64,000 bases of DNA from an uncultured Clostridia bacterium (GTDB lineage: Bacteria > Bacillota > Clostridia > Lachnospirales > Anaerotignaceae): contig CALWRF010000020.1 in NCBI GenBank assembly GCA_944383885.1, positions 1-64,000 on the forward strand, read 5' to 3'. The position numbers were made by a program, and so were the translations under genes. Below, in pieces: positions 42,216-52,068 of the stretch. The first letter of the stretch is position 1, and each line of letters begins with the position of its first letter. Below the pieces are notes generated by a model. That model did not search any database and was not told where the DNA came from. It was given only the letters and a program-made list of their open reading frames with translations.

Positions 42216-42962
42216 ATGAACTTTTATGTGCTTACACTTTTTACCCAAATGATTGATGACTGCATGAAATACAGCATAATGGGCAGGGCACAAAAGGAAG
42301 GCATTATTAACATAAAAACTGTGGATATGCGTGATTTTTCCAATGACAAGCACCGTCATGTAGATGATTACCCTTACGGCGGAGGGGCAGGCATGGTTAT
42401 GAAGCCAAAGCCTGTTTATGACGCTTTTAAAAGCCTTAATGCTGAAAAAGCCAGAGTTATATATATGACGCCTCAGGGAAAACCTTTTAATCAAAAAACT
42501 GCAAAAGAGCTTTCAAAAGAAAACGATATTGTCATTATATGCGGTCATTATGAAGGCATTGACGAAAGAGTAATAGAAGAGATAGTTACAGATGAAATAT
42601 CTGTAGGTGACTTTGTGCTTACAGGCGGTGAAATAGCTGCCATGGCTGTTATAGATGCTGTAGCAAGACTTAAACAAGGTGTTTTGGGAAAAGAGGAATC
42701 TTTTATGGACGAGAGCTTTTCAGAAGGGCTTCTGGAATACCCTCAGTACACACGTCCGCCGGAATTTATGGGGCGAGCCGTTCCTCCAGTGCTTTTAAGC
42801 GGTGACCACGCGAAAGTTGATAAATGGCGGCATGAACAGTCTTTAATAAGAACATATAATAAGCGCCCAGATATTTTTGAGAGTATTGAGCTTAGCAAAG
42901 ACGACAGGGATTTTATAAAAAAATATATTACAGAAAATAGTACAGACACTAATATTGATTAA
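42216..42962 (+). CDS. trmD: tRNA (guanine-37-N1)-methyltransferase TrmD
   Basis: This 248-residue SPOUT-fold enzyme makes m1G37 in tRNAs to prevent frameshifting. Motifs include HRHVDDYPYGGGAGMVMKP, the knot region CGHYEGIDERVIE, SVGDFVLTGGE and EYPQYTRPPEFMG. It starts one base after the rimM stop. In most Firmicutes rplS follows trmD; here murA follows instead. Confidence 0.96.
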   Translation: MNFYVLTLFTQMIDDCMKYSIMGRAQKEGIINIKTVDMRDFSNDKHRHVDDYPYGGGAGMVMKPKPVYDAFKSLNAEKARVIYMTPQGKPFNQKTAKELSKENDIVIICGHYEGIDERVIEEIVTDEISVGDFVLTGGEIAAMAVIDAVARLKQGVLGKEESFMDESFSEGLLEYPQYTRPPEFMGRAVPPVLLSGDHAKVDKWRHEQSLIRTYNKRPDIFESIELSKDDRDFIKKYITENSTDTNID

Positions 42963-42964
42963 AA

Positions 42965-42973
42965 TGTTATAAT
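42965..42973 (+). promoter_or_regulatory. Extended -10 promoter before murA
   Basis: TGT-TATAAT (42965-42973) is an extended -10 motif in the 42-base gap after trmD. No clear -35 element is seen. Confidence 0.4.
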
Positions 42974-43004
42974 AGTAGTAAACATGTATCCGGGATTTGA
43001 TTAA

Positions 43005-44258
43005 ATGGGCAGATATATTGTTTACGGCGGTAAAAAGCTTTTTGGCATTACTGATATTCATGGCAGTAAAAACGCCGCTCTTCCTGTTTTGTGCGGGTGT
43101 ATTATTAATTCAGGGCTGAATGTTATCCATAACTGCCCAAAAATAACCGATGTGTTTAATACCTGCCATATACTGGAAAGAGCCGGCTGTAAAATTAAAT
43201 GGGATGGTTCTACTGTAATTGTAGACTCTTCTAAAGCAAGATTTATAGTAATTGATGACGAACTTACAGGCAGCATGCGTTCTTCAATAATATTTATGGG
43301 CGCTTTCTGCGGCAGGTTCAAAAAAGCGGTTGTATCAAAGCCCGGCGGATGCAGGATAGGCAAAAGACCAATTGACATTCATATTGAGTCTTTAGAGCAG
43401 ATGGGCATAGTTATAACTGAAGGTCTTAACTGTTTTTCGTGCAGCGCAGGCGCAATAAAGCCGTGCGAAATCAATTTAAGGTTTCCAAGCGTTGGCGCTA
43501 CAGAAAATATAATGCTGTCGGCATCTTGTGCAGATGGCGTTACTGTTATTAAAAATGCAGCCTGCGAGCCTGAAATAGAAGCTTTAGCCGGTTTCTTAAC
43601 ATCTATTGGAGCTAAAACAGTTTGTGAAAATGGAAAAATTACTGTATGCGGCACAGATAAGTTTAATGATACGGAATATACGATTATACCGGACAGAATA
43701 GAAGCCGGAACATATATTGCAGCCTGCGGCTGTGCTGGCGGAGAGATTTTTTTAAAAAACGCCAATGCTGCACACATGAGGGAAGTTGTTAATGTTTTTG
43801 GCAAAATCGGCTGTAAAATATCATTTTGTGATGGCGGAATTTATGTAAAATCGTCGGGAAAGGATATAATGCCGCAAAATGTGAAAACAGGCGTATACCC
43901 GTATTTTCCAACCGACATGCAGCCGCAGCTTATGAGCGTATTGACATTGGCGCAAGGAACAAGTATTATTAATGAGTCGGTATTTGAAAACAGATTTAAC
44001 CACGCTCTTGAGCTGAATAAAATGGGAGCCAATATAGAAATAGAAGGCTCCGAAGCCACAATAAAAGGTGTCACAAAGCTTGAAGCAAGTGAAATTTCAG
44101 CTTTTGATTTGCGTGCCGGAGCAGGTCTTATAATAGCAGCCCTTACATGCGACGGAATGTCAGCTGTAAACGGAGCGGAATATATAAAAAGAGGCTATGA
44201 AGCTATAGATGAAAGCTTTAAAGATTTAGGAGCTAATGTCAGGTATGAAAGCAGGTGA
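43005..44258 (+). CDS. murA: UDP-N-acetylglucosamine 1-carboxyvinyltransferase
   Basis: This 417-residue enzyme starts peptidoglycan synthesis by adding enolpyruvate to UDP-GlcNAc. It has the HGSKNAALPVL N-terminus and the active-site loop KPGGCRIGKRPIDIH with C116, the cysteine that fosfomycin modifies, so this copy is not of the Asp type. Also present are DRIEAGTYIAA and FPTDMQPQLMSVL. The ribosome binding site is weak (CGGGAT). It is followed directly by ftsQ, so wall synthesis and division genes are joined. Confidence 0.94.
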   Translation: MGRYIVYGGKKLFGITDIHGSKNAALPVLCGCIINSGLNVIHNCPKITDVFNTCHILERAGCKIKWDGSTVIVDSSKARFIVIDDELTGSMRSSIIFMGAFCGRFKKAVVSKPGGCRIGKRPIDIHIESLEQMGIVITEGLNCFSCSAGAIKPCEINLRFPSVGATENIMLSASCADGVTVIKNAACEPEIEALAGFLTSIGAKTVCENGKITVCGTDKFNDTEYTIIPDRIEAGTYIAACGCAGGEIFLKNANAAHMREVVNVFGKIGCKISFCDGGIYVKSSGKDIMPQNVKTGVYPYFPTDMQPQLMSVLTLAQGTSIINESVFENRFNHALELNKMGANIEIEGSEATIKGVTKLEASEISAFDLRAGAGLIIAALTCDGMSAVNGAEYIKRGYEAIDESFKDLGANVRYESR

Positions 44259-44263
44259 CTGCT

Positions 44264-45034
44264 ATGAATAAAAACAAACATGAAAACAGTGTTGAAAATA
44301 AACATGTTAAAAAAAGAAAAAGGAAACTGTTAAATCCAAAAAATATAGCTGTTATTATTTGTGTGCTTTTCGGAGCTGTGCTTTTTATGCTTTCGCCGGT
44401 ATTTACCATAAAAAATATAGAAATTACAACTATGGATAAATATTCAAAAGATGAGCTTTGCAGCATGCTGAACTTAAAAACAGGCACAAATATGTTTTTG
44501 TTTAATCGTTTTTCAGCTTCTAAAGTACTTAAAAACAATAATTATGTAGAAGACTATAATATTTCTTATAAATTTCCCGATACAATTAAGATTGATATAA
44601 CAGAAAGAAAAGTAAGAGGGTATGTTCCTTATATGGGTTCATACCTTTACATAGACGAGTATGGACGCGTTTTGGAAATTAACAGCCAAATGTCATCGGC
44701 ACTGCCTGTTGTTGAGGGACTTAAGTTTGATACATTTGTTCTTGGTGAAAAAATAAATGCTGAAAACAAAGAAGCTTTTGATATAATGGTTACAATAGCT
44801 CAGCTTATGAATAAATATGAGCTTTTGGATATTGTAGTGAAAATCGATGTAAGTGATATAAACAAAGTAACGGCATTTGTAAACAATATTGAAGTCAACT
44901 TAGGCGATATGTCAAACGGCGACCAAAAAATACGTACTATGGGAGAGGTAGTAAAAAATCTTGGTCCAAATGACAGAGGTGTCCTTGATTTAAGCGACTT
45001 GTCAAAGCCGATTGTGTTTAAATACCTTACATGA
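44264..45034 (+). CDS. ftsQ: Cell division protein FtsQ/DivIB
   Basis: This 256-residue bitopic protein has a basic cytoplasmic N-terminus (KKRKRKLLNPK), one membrane helix (about 27-46) and an extracytoplasmic POTRA domain (about 50-120, VFTIKNIEITTMDKYSKDEL...TGTNMFLFN) followed by the FtsQ beta domain. It recruits FtsL and FtsB/DivIC to the septum. ATG 44264 follows AGGTGA with 6-base spacing; the GTG at 44255 lies within that site. Confidence 0.9.
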   Translation: MNKNKHENSVENKHVKKRKRKLLNPKNIAVIICVLFGAVLFMLSPVFTIKNIEITTMDKYSKDELCSMLNLKTGTNMFLFNRFSASKVLKNNNYVEDYNISYKFPDTIKIDITERKVRGYVPYMGSYLYIDEYGRVLEINSQMSSALPVVEGLKFDTFVLGEKINAENKEAFDIMVTIAQLMNKYELLDIVVKIDVSDINKVTAFVNNIEVNLGDMSNGDQKIRTMGEVVKNLGPNDRGVLDLSDLSKPIVFKYLT

Positions 45035-45049
45035 TGGGAGATGTAATTT

Positions 45050-45766
45050 TTGATTAAGTTTAAACGTGATATTGTTTTAGCTTCCGCAGTCTGTCTGTTT
45101 GCCGGATTTCTGTCATGTTCTGCGTTGGTATTTGCCTATACAAAAATGAATGAGGCTAATGTTGACAATATCAATAATTTAACGCAGCTATTAAAAAGCG
45201 CTGACGATAAAAACAAAGAATTAATGGATGAAATAGAATTAAAAAACAAAATGGTTGCTGATTATGAAGATGCTGTATCAAAAGATGATGCAGCCCTTAA
45301 TTTAATGAAAGAAGAACTTGAGAAAACAAGAAAAGCTTCAGGCGAAACTGAGCTGAAGGGCAAAGGCATAGTAGTAACCGTTAACGACAGTAAAGCCGAT
45401 GCTGACGGCGCGGCTTCAGCCTCGTTTGTTATTCATGACGAGGACTTGCTTTTGTTTGTAAATGAACTAAACAGCGCTGGGGCTGAGGCTGTATCTATTA
45501 ACGGGCAGAGAATTACATCAAGAAGTTCAATTAAGTGCGCAGGCTCTATAATAAATGTAAATGGAGTAAGGATTGCGGCTCCGTTTATAATTAAGGCGAT
45601 AGGCGAACCGGAAGTTCTTGAGTCTGCGCTGAGATTTAAAGGAGGAGTTATTGATTCGCTTCTGCCATGGGGCTTCTCAATTGATGTAAGTCAGGAAGAT
45701 GAGGTAGTAATTGAGGCTTATACACAGTCTTTTAATTATAAGTATGCTTCTGAAACTGAAAGCTAA
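45050..45766 (+). CDS. DUF881-domain membrane protein
   Basis: This 238-residue protein has one N-terminal membrane helix (about 7-27), a coiled-coil segment (about 35-90, TQLLKSADDKNKELMDEIEL) and a C-terminal DUF881 domain (about 100-235) with GIVVTVNDSK, LLLFVNELNSAGAEAVSINGQRIT and VNGVRIAAPFIIKAIG. DUF881 proteins flank ftsQ and ftsZ in many Firmicutes and actinobacteria and are thought to act in division; the molecular role is unknown. TTG start after TGGGAGATG. Confidence 0.87.
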   Translation: MIKFKRDIVLASAVCLFAGFLSCSALVFAYTKMNEANVDNINNLTQLLKSADDKNKELMDEIELKNKMVADYEDAVSKDDAALNLMKEELEKTRKASGETELKGKGIVVTVNDSKADADGAASASFVIHDEDLLLFVNELNSAGAEAVSINGQRITSRSSIKCAGSIINVNGVRIAAPFIIKAIGEPEVLESALRFKGGVIDSLLPWGFSIDVSQEDEVVIEAYTQSFNYKYASETES

Positions 45767-45871
45767 GATGAATAATTTTGGGATTTATTGTATAAAATTA
45801 TCATTTTTGTAACATTATGTGGTTTTTTGTATATATAATCACAAAAAAATTTTTATATTATAAGATTTTAG

Positions 45872-45963
45872 TTGAATTACTTTAAAAAAAAGGATAGAAT
45901 ATATAATGTAATTTTTGTGTTTTCAGGCATTTATCAAAATATGGGTACTATATGATTATAGTA
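45872..45963 (+). promoter_or_regulatory. Promoter and inverted repeat in the ftsZ leader
   Basis: TTGAAT (45872-45877), 17 bases, TAGAAT (45895-45900) is a good promoter in the very AT-rich 284-base gap before ftsZ. Downstream, TACTATA (45946-45952) and TATAGTA (45957-45963) form a perfect 7-base inverted repeat around four bases, a possible operator within the 5' leader. Confidence 0.5.
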
Positions 45964-46050
45964 TTGTTTTGATTTATTTATACATATAAGTCAGAATACA
46001 TTAAATTAAAAATAATTTCTTCTTTTAGAATATATGGGGAGGTAATGGCT

Positions 46051-47274
46051 GTGCTCGAATTTGTAAGCCAGGGCAATGCGGCAGTAATTAAAGTAGTAGG
46101 TGTCGGCGGCGGTGGCAACAACGCTGTTGACAGAATGATTGAAGATAATATGGACGGAGTTGAATTTATAGCGGTAAATACTGATGTGCAGGATTTATCA
46201 AAGTCAAAAGCTCCGACAAAAATACAGATAGGTGAAAAACTTACTAAAGGTCTCGGCGCAGGCGGCAACCCTGAAATTGGTGAAAAGTCAGCTGAGGAAA
46301 CAAAAGAGGAAGTGTCAAAGTCTTTAAGCGGCGCTGATATGGTATTTATTACAGCCGGCATGGGCGGAGGCACAGGCACCGGGGCTGCGCCTAAAATAGC
46401 TGAAATTTCAAAATCAATGGGTATTCTTACGGTTGCAGTTGTTACAAAGCCTTTTAATTTTGAAGGTAAAAAAAGAATGTCTAATGCTGAAAGAGGCTTA
46501 TCGGAGCTTAGAAAACATGTTGACACACTTGTTATTATACCGAACCAAAGGCTTCTTGCTATTATTGATAAAAAGACAAGCATTATAGATTCATTCAGGA
46601 AAGCCGATGAGATTTTAAGGCAGGGAGTCCAAGGCATAGCAGACCTTATTTCTAAACCTGGTGTTATTAACCTTGATTTTGCCGATGTTAAAACCGTTAT
46701 GTCTGGAAAAGGCGTGGCTCACATGGGTATCGGTCATGGTACAGGAGAGGATAAGGCTGAAATCGCAGTTAAGGCTGCTATACAAAGTCCGCTTCTTGAG
46801 ACAAAGATTAATGGTGCCCGTTATGTTCTTATTAATTTTGCAGGCGATGCAAATCTTGGACTTCTTGAGGCAGATGAGGCGGCTAACCTTATTAAGGAAG
46901 CTATTGACCCGGATGCAGAGATTATATTTGGTACTACAATTAATGAAAATCTCAAAGATGAAGTTATTGTTACAGTTATAGCTACAGGCTTTGAAGATGA
47001 AGAAAAAGGTCTTCCGCCTAAGAGTTTAAGAAGTGCTTTTGATTTTGCCGGTTCTGAAAGAAGCCTTAGGGACAACGCAGGTTACGACAGAACTGTAAGA
47101 TATGATTATGGTCAGGATACGCAGGGCGCTCATGAACAGGAAAATATGTCTTCTGAATACAAACAGGAAGAGCCTTCAAGAGAGAATGAAACAGAAAAAC
47201 CAAGAAGACCTGTTTATAATTTTGAAGATGAGGGCGAAATACATATACCTTCTTTCCTCCGTAAAAAGTCATAA
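46051..47274 (+). CDS. ftsZ: Cell division GTPase FtsZ
   Basis: This 407-residue tubulin homologue forms the Z ring. It has [15 protein letters not shown], the tubulin signature [12 protein letters not shown], the T7-loop segment around [15 protein letters not shown] and a variable linker from about 315. The C-terminal peptide [12 protein letters not shown] is the docking site for SepF and other partners. GTG 46051 is preferred because GGGGAGGT ends eight bases before it; ATG 46045, two codons upstream, is only two bases from that site. In many clostridia spoIIGA-sigE follow; here murJ does. Confidence 0.96.
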   Translation: MLEFVSQGNAAVIKVVGVGGGGNNAVDRMIEDNMDGVEFIAVNTDVQDLSKSKAPTKIQIGEKLTKGLGAGGNPEIGEKSAEETKEEVSKSLSGADMVFITAGMGGGTGTGAAPKIAEISKSMGILTVAVVTKPFNFEGKKRMSNAERGLSELRKHVDTLVIIPNQRLLAIIDKKTSIIDSFRKADEILRQGVQGIADLISKPGVINLDFADVKTVMSGKGVAHMGIGHGTGEDKAEIAVKAAIQSPLLETKINGARYVLINFAGDANLGLLEADEAANLIKEAIDPDAEIIFGTTINENLKDEVIVTVIATGFEDEEKGLPPKSLRSAFDFAGSERSLRDNAGYDRTVRYDYGQDTQGAHEQENMSSEYKQEEPSRENETEKPRRPVYNFEDEGEIHIPSFLRKKS

Positions 47275-47345
47275 TTATCAATGCGCACGGTTTTAATAGA
47301 TAAAAAAATTTAATTTAAACCAGTTTTATTTATATTCTAAAAGAG

Positions 47346-47385
47346 TAAGCGTGCTGATTAAAACGGCACGCTTAAATTTTGTTGA
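47346..47385 (+). terminator. Terminator of ftsZ
   Basis: TAAGCGTGC (47346-47354) pairs perfectly with GCACGCTTA (47366-47374), then AATTTTGTT. The T-run is imperfect. Confidence 0.7.
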
Positions 47386-47491
47386 ATTTTATTAATATTG
47401 TTTTACAAAGCTTGAATTTTAGTATATTATATAATCTAAAAATAGCTTGGCAGTTTTTAAGCCGCCAGTTTGTTTGGAGTGGTTAATATAT

Positions 47492-49060
47492 ATGGAAAAC
47501 GACAGCAAAAGCGCTGTTAAAGCAGCCGGCTTAATGATGGTTATAACCCTTATAGGCAAAATACTTGGTCTTGTAAGGGAGATGTTTTTAGCCGGTAATT
47601 TTTCGGTAGGCATGGAAGCAAGCGCATTTGTAGCTGCAAGCCAGATGCCGCGAATATTTTTTGATGTGGTTTTTGCTTCGGCAATTTCCGCGAGTTTTAT
47701 ACCTGTTTTTAACGAGTATATGAAAAAGAAAGGCAAAAAAGAAGCTTTTCTTTTATCAAGCAATTTTGTTACGATTATAGGCTTATTAACAACATTAATT
47801 ACTGTTTTAGGAATTATATTTGCACCATACATTACAACAATTTTTGCAAGAGGTTTTGATGAACAGACGGCGGCATTATGCACTATGCTTTTAAGAGTGC
47901 TTTTTCCAACAACTATATTTACTGGAATAGCATTCTCATTTGTAGGCATACTTCAGTCAATGGATGAGTTTAACGTCCCTGCCGCCATGAGCATAGCTTC
48001 AAACTTGGTTATTATAGTGTATTTTATATTTTTCAATGACAGGTTTGGAGTATATGGTTTAACAATAGCGTTTCTTATAGGCTGGGCAATGCAGGCTGTT
48101 ATACAGATTCCATCGCTTTTTAAAAAGGGGTATAAATATAAGTTTTATATTAATCTTAAAGATGAAGGCTTAAAAAAGATACTCGTTCTTATGCTTCCTG
48201 TTATGGTGGGAACATGGGTTCAGCCTATAAATCTTGCAATTAACACAAATTTTGCTTCCGGGCTTTTTGACGGTTCAGGTGTATCAGCAATTAATTATGC
48301 AAATACTGTTTATTCCATAATAGTAGGAGTTTTTGTGCTTTCAATAGCCAATGTGATTTTCCCGAGGCTTTCAAGAATGTCAATTGACAAAGATGGTGAA
48401 AGCTTCAGCAGAACAATATCGGGTACACTGGAGGCTATGGCATTTTTAATTATACCTATGATGTTAGGGCTTATGATATTAAGCGAGCCTGTTGTTAAGA
48501 TAATTTACCAGCGCGGAAAATTTGACGATTTTGCAGCTGAAATAACTTCAAGGGCACTGTTTTATTTCTGTCTTGGCATGCCGGGTTTTGGTGTGCAGAA
48601 TATTTTAAGCCGTGCTTTTTACGCAAGGCAGAAAGGGAAAATGCCTTTAATAAGCGGATTAATATCAATAGCTGTTAATGTTATACTGTGCATGGCTTTA
48701 ACAGACAAAATGGATGTTGGAGGTTTAGCTGTTGCTTCAGCAGTATCTCAAACGGTGGCAGCGGTTATACTTTTTATACCTATGCAGAAAGAAAGCAGAA
48801 TTATAACAGGTCCATTTATAAAAGAAATTATTAAGATGTGTATTTCTTCGGCATTTATGGCTGCTGCTGTAATTTTGGTTAAAGAAACAGCCGGCGGATT
48901 TTTAGAAGGCGGGCTTATATCAAATATTATAATTTCAGCGTGCTCTGTTTTATCCGGCATAGCTGTATACGGAATCTGCGCTGTTATTTTAAAAATTAAC
49001 TCAATGAGTTTTTCTATAGGCATAGTTTCTAAATTTTTAAAGAGAGGTGGTAATTCTTGA
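47492..49060 (+). CDS. murJ: Lipid II flippase MurJ
   Basis: This 522-residue MOP-superfamily membrane protein has about 14 predicted helices. The N-terminus is AGLMMVITLIGKILGLVREMFLAGNF with the conserved Arg of the GLVRE motif, and the SGVSAINYANTVYSI, YQRGKFD and LSRAFYARQKGKMPL segments fit MurJ. It flips lipid II, or a related lipid-linked sugar, across the membrane. ATG 47492 follows TTTGGAGTGG; the frame from 47447 lacks a site. Being first in a polymer locus, it might instead serve that polymer. Confidence 0.87.
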   Translation: MENDSKSAVKAAGLMMVITLIGKILGLVREMFLAGNFSVGMEASAFVAASQMPRIFFDVVFASAISASFIPVFNEYMKKKGKKEAFLLSSNFVTIIGLLTTLITVLGIIFAPYITTIFARGFDEQTAALCTMLLRVLFPTTIFTGIAFSFVGILQSMDEFNVPAAMSIASNLVIIVYFIFFNDRFGVYGLTIAFLIGWAMQAVIQIPSLFKKGYKYKFYINLKDEGLKKILVLMLPVMVGTWVQPINLAINTNFASGLFDGSGVSAINYANTVYSIIVGVFVLSIANVIFPRLSRMSIDKDGESFSRTISGTLEAMAFLIIPMMLGLMILSEPVVKIIYQRGKFDDFAAEITSRALFYFCLGMPGFGVQNILSRAFYARQKGKMPLISGLISIAVNVILCMALTDKMDVGGLAVASAVSQTVAAVILFIPMQKESRIITGPFIKEIIKMCISSAFMAAAVILVKETAGGFLEGGLISNIIISACSVLSGIAVYGICAVILKINSMSFSIGIVSKFLKRGGNS

Positions 49061-50469
49061 TAGAAAGCAGTATTGTATATACTTTTTTATCAAAAATAGG
49101 TAATTTTTTATTGGATTTAGTAAAAAACAGTGCCTTGGGCAGAATTTTTTTATCGCCTAACGAAAATATCTCTGAATCAAGAGGAAGTATATTTTTTAAG
49201 ATATACAGGCTTGTGAGAGGCATTTTGTGGAAAATTTTTGACACACTTAAAATAACAAAGCTTTTTGAAGGCAGCATATTTAAAATGGTTTTCCTTTGGA
49301 CGTCAGTTACTGTTGTTCTTGCGCCTGTTGCGCCTACAATGGTGATTATACTTTTTGCTTTAGCAGGCTTTGGTTCTCTTACATTAAGGCTTTTGTGTAA
49401 TCCAAAAGCTAAACTAAGGTACTTTCCGCTTAATAAATATGTATATGCCTTTGCGGCAGTATATTTTATATCAGTTTTTATATCTGTAGATGTAAAGGGA
49501 AGCCTTTACGGCGGATTGCTAACTGTTTTGTTTATTATGTTTTATGCCGTTGTGACAAACAGTATAAGGAAAAAGGTACAGTTTAGGTCAATGCTGTTAT
49601 TCATAGTAATTATAGGTGTTGCAGTTTCGTTTTACGGTTTTTATCAGTTCCTTAACCAAAGCAAGTTCGGCGGCGTTTGGGTTGATACTGATATGTTTGA
49701 GTCAATACAGTTCAGGGTTTACTCAACACTTGACAATCCTAATGTGCTGGGGGAATATTTCCTGCTTGTTATACCTACTGCCGTTGCATGCTTTTTTGTT
49801 ACAAAAAACAATTTAATGCGCATTTTTTATTTTTTGGCTACTGCGGTTATGATGGTATGTCTTGTACTTACTTATTCAAGGGGATGCTATATAGGCATTA
49901 TAGTTGCCGCAGGTGTATTTCTTGTGCTTTTGGACAGAAGGTTTATACTCCTTGGAGTGGCTGCTCTTTTATTAATGCCTTTTGTACTGCCTGATACAAT
50001 TGTAAACAGATTTATGAGCATTGGAAATATGGAAGACAGTTCTACTTCATACAGATTTTATATTTACATGGGTACAATACACATGCTTAATGATTACTGG
50101 CTCTCTGGCATAGGTCCGGGTCAGAGTGCATTTAACAAGGTTTATCCGTATTACGGATATAACGGAATAAGCGCGCCGCATGCGCATAATACATTCCTTC
50201 AGGTAATGTGCGATACAGGAATAACAGGCATAATACTGCTTTTAGCTGTTATTTACCAGTTTTATAAGCTTCTTTTCCGTTCTTATCTTGATACAAAGGA
50301 TAAAGCTGCCAGACTTTTTACAATAGGCTTTATGTCGTCCTTATCCGGATTTCTGGTACAAAGTTTATTTGATTATACATTCTATAATTACAGGGTAATG
50401 ATTTTCTTCTGGATATATGTGGCTTTAGGGGCAGTTGCTACAAGCTATGCTTCACTTAAGGAGGAGTAG
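49057..50469 (+). CDS. O-antigen ligase/polymerase-like membrane protein
   Basis: This 470-residue polytopic protein belongs to the O-antigen ligase family (Wzy_C-type). About 10 to 12 hydrophobic helices are visible. A central extracytoplasmic segment with DNPNVLGEYFLLVIP, LTYSRGCYIG and the loop GIGPGQSAFNKVYP...APHAHNTFLQVMCDTG matches the family's conserved Arg/His region. It would polymerise or transfer lipid-linked oligosaccharides at the outer face. TTG 49057 overlaps the murJ stop. Acceptor and donor are unknown. Confidence 0.82.
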   Translation: MIESSIVYTFLSKIGNFLLDLVKNSALGRIFLSPNENISESRGSIFFKIYRLVRGILWKIFDTLKITKLFEGSIFKMVFLWTSVTVVLAPVAPTMVIILFALAGFGSLTLRLLCNPKAKLRYFPLNKYVYAFAAVYFISVFISVDVKGSLYGGLLTVLFIMFYAVVTNSIRKKVQFRSMLLFIVIIGVAVSFYGFYQFLNQSKFGGVWVDTDMFESIQFRVYSTLDNPNVLGEYFLLVIPTAVACFFVTKNNLMRIFYFLATAVMMVCLVLTYSRGCYIGIIVAAGVFLVLLDRRFILLGVAALLLMPFVLPDTIVNRFMSIGNMEDSSTSYRFYIYMGTIHMLNDYWLSGIGPGQSAFNKVYPYYGYNGISAPHAHNTFLQVMCDTGITGIILLLAVIYQFYKLLFRSYLDTKDKAARLFTIGFMSSLSGFLVQSLFDYTFYNYRVMIFFWIYVALGAVATSYASLKEE

Positions 50470-50471
50470 TT

Positions 50472-51590
50472 TTGATTAAGGTACTTAATATTATAAGCGA
50501 CAGCAATATAGGCGGCGCCGGTAAGTGCGTTCTTAATTTTCTTAAATATTATGACAGAAAAAAATTTTCAGTTAAGGTTATAGTGCCGAGAGGCTCTCTT
50601 TTAAAACCTGAAATAGAAAAACTTAAAACAGATGTTATAGAAGTTGACGGCATTACAGATAAGTCTTTTGATTTAAAAGCTGTTAAAAACTTAAAAAGAA
50701 TTATTAAACGGCTTAAACCGGATATTGTTCATACTCATGGAACAATGAGCGGAAGAATAGCGGCTAAAATGTGCGGAGCAAAGATTATATATACAAGGCA
50801 TTCGGTTTTTCCGCTTAGCGCGAGAATAAAGAAAGGCTTGGGACAAAAGGCTAATAAGTTTGCAAATGAGTTTTTTTCTGACAGGATTATTGCTGTTGCT
50901 GAAGCTGCGAAAGATAACCTTACAGAAGGCGGAATTAATCCAGATAGAATTGATGTTATATTAAATGGTGTAGAGCCTCTTAGTGAGGTTTCTGAAGAGA
51001 GAAAACAAGATATTCGCTCTGTCTATTCAATATCTCAAAATGATTTTGTTGTAGGCATATTAGCCCGTCTTGAGCCGTATAAAGGTCATATTTATGTTAT
51101 AGAAGCGGCTGAAATGCTTAAAGACAAAGGAATACCTATTAAAGTTATTATAGCCGGAACTGGAAGCTGTGAAGAAGAACTTAAAAACACAATTAAAGCT
51201 AAAAATTTGGAAGATACGGTAATTATGGCTGGTTTTGTAAATGATGTCCAGGGTCTGCTTTCTGTTATTGATGTGCAGGTAAACGCGTCATACGGCACAG
51301 AGGCGACAAGCCTTTCGCTTCTTGAGGGAATGAGTCTTGGCATACCGGCTGTTGTAAGTGATTTTGGCGGCAATCCAGGTGTTATAACAGATGGAGAAAA
51401 CGGTTTTATTTTTCCGCTTAAAAATTCTACAAAACTGGCGCTGCTTATAAGGGAGCTTTATGAAGACACAAATATATATAACAAAATGAGCAAACGCGCT
51501 AAGGAAATATTTAATGAAAAGTTTACGGCGCAGATTTACGCGCGCAATATAGAAAAAGAATATGAAAAAGTTTTAAAAGGAGGCAAATAA
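50472..51590 (+). CDS. GT4-family glycosyltransferase
   Basis: This 372-residue cytoplasmic enzyme has a GT-B fold: N-terminal Rossmann domain (ISDSNIGGAGKCVLNFLKYYDRK) and C-terminal GT4 domain (about 180-365) with ILARLEPYKGHIYVIEAAEML, IAGTGSCEEELK and the donor-binding TEATSLSLLEGMSLGIPAVVSDFGGNPGVI (the E-x7-E motif). It probably adds a sugar to a lipid-linked intermediate of the surface polymer. TTG start two bases after the ligase gene, after GGAGGAG. Confidence 0.88.
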   Translation: MIKVLNIISDSNIGGAGKCVLNFLKYYDRKKFSVKVIVPRGSLLKPEIEKLKTDVIEVDGITDKSFDLKAVKNLKRIIKRLKPDIVHTHGTMSGRIAAKMCGAKIIYTRHSVFPLSARIKKGLGQKANKFANEFFSDRIIAVAEAAKDNLTEGGINPDRIDVILNGVEPLSEVSEERKQDIRSVYSISQNDFVVGILARLEPYKGHIYVIEAAEMLKDKGIPIKVIIAGTGSCEEELKNTIKAKNLEDTVIMAGFVNDVQGLLSVIDVQVNASYGTEATSLSLLEGMSLGIPAVVSDFGGNPGVITDGENGFIFPLKNSTKLALLIRELYEDTNIYNKMSKRAKEIFNEKFTAQIYARNIEKEYEKVLKGGK

Positions 51591-51591
51591 C

Positions 51592-52056
51592 GTGGAACGA
51601 AAAAAACGCGGAATAAATTTATTTGATATAGTTATTATAGTTGTAATCTGTGCTGTTGGCTTTGCAGGATATAAATATTTTAACAGGGAAAAAGTAATGG
51701 AAACAAAAACTATAAGATATACATTTGAGTTTATAGACAACTACGAGGGCTTTTCAGATTTAATAAATATAGGCGACGATATAACCGATAACGTAAAAAA
51801 CTATTACATGGGTAAAGTTGTTGATGTAAAAACCGAGCCTTATAAAAAAATCGTTGAGGATAAAACAACTGGAACATACAAAGAGTCTGTTATGCCGGGA
51901 AAGGAAAGAGCGATAGTAACTGTTGAAGCAAATGTAACAGAAAGCAATTCAGATATTAAAGTTAATGGTTATTATACTGTAAAAGTAGGTCTTGAAATAT
52001 CCGCCAAGGGCAACGGCTATTCAGGCAAAGGTTATATTCTGGACATAGAAAGATAA
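51592..52056 (+). CDS. DUF4330-domain membrane protein, first copy
   Basis: This 154-residue protein has a short basic N-terminus (MERKKRGINLFD), one membrane helix (about 11-27) and an extracytoplasmic beta-rich domain with GDDITDNVKNYYMGKVVDVKTEPYKK and VTVEANVTESNSD. It belongs to the DUF4330 family, which has no known function. It starts with GTG one base after the glycosyltransferase gene. With its tandem relative it separates two glycosyltransferases, so a role in export or assembly of the polymer is plausible. Confidence 0.8.
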   Translation: MERKKRGINLFDIVIIVVICAVGFAGYKYFNREKVMETKTIRYTFEFIDNYEGFSDLINIGDDITDNVKNYYMGKVVDVKTEPYKKIVEDKTTGTYKESVMPGKERAIVTVEANVTESNSDIKVNGYYTVKVGLEISAKGNGYSGKGYILDIER

Positions 52057-52068
52057 GGAGGCCCGGAA

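Noticed and set aside
43379-43804. 141-residue antisense frame within murA
   Set aside because: murA is intact and well conserved on the other strand; the antisense frame has no ribosome binding site.
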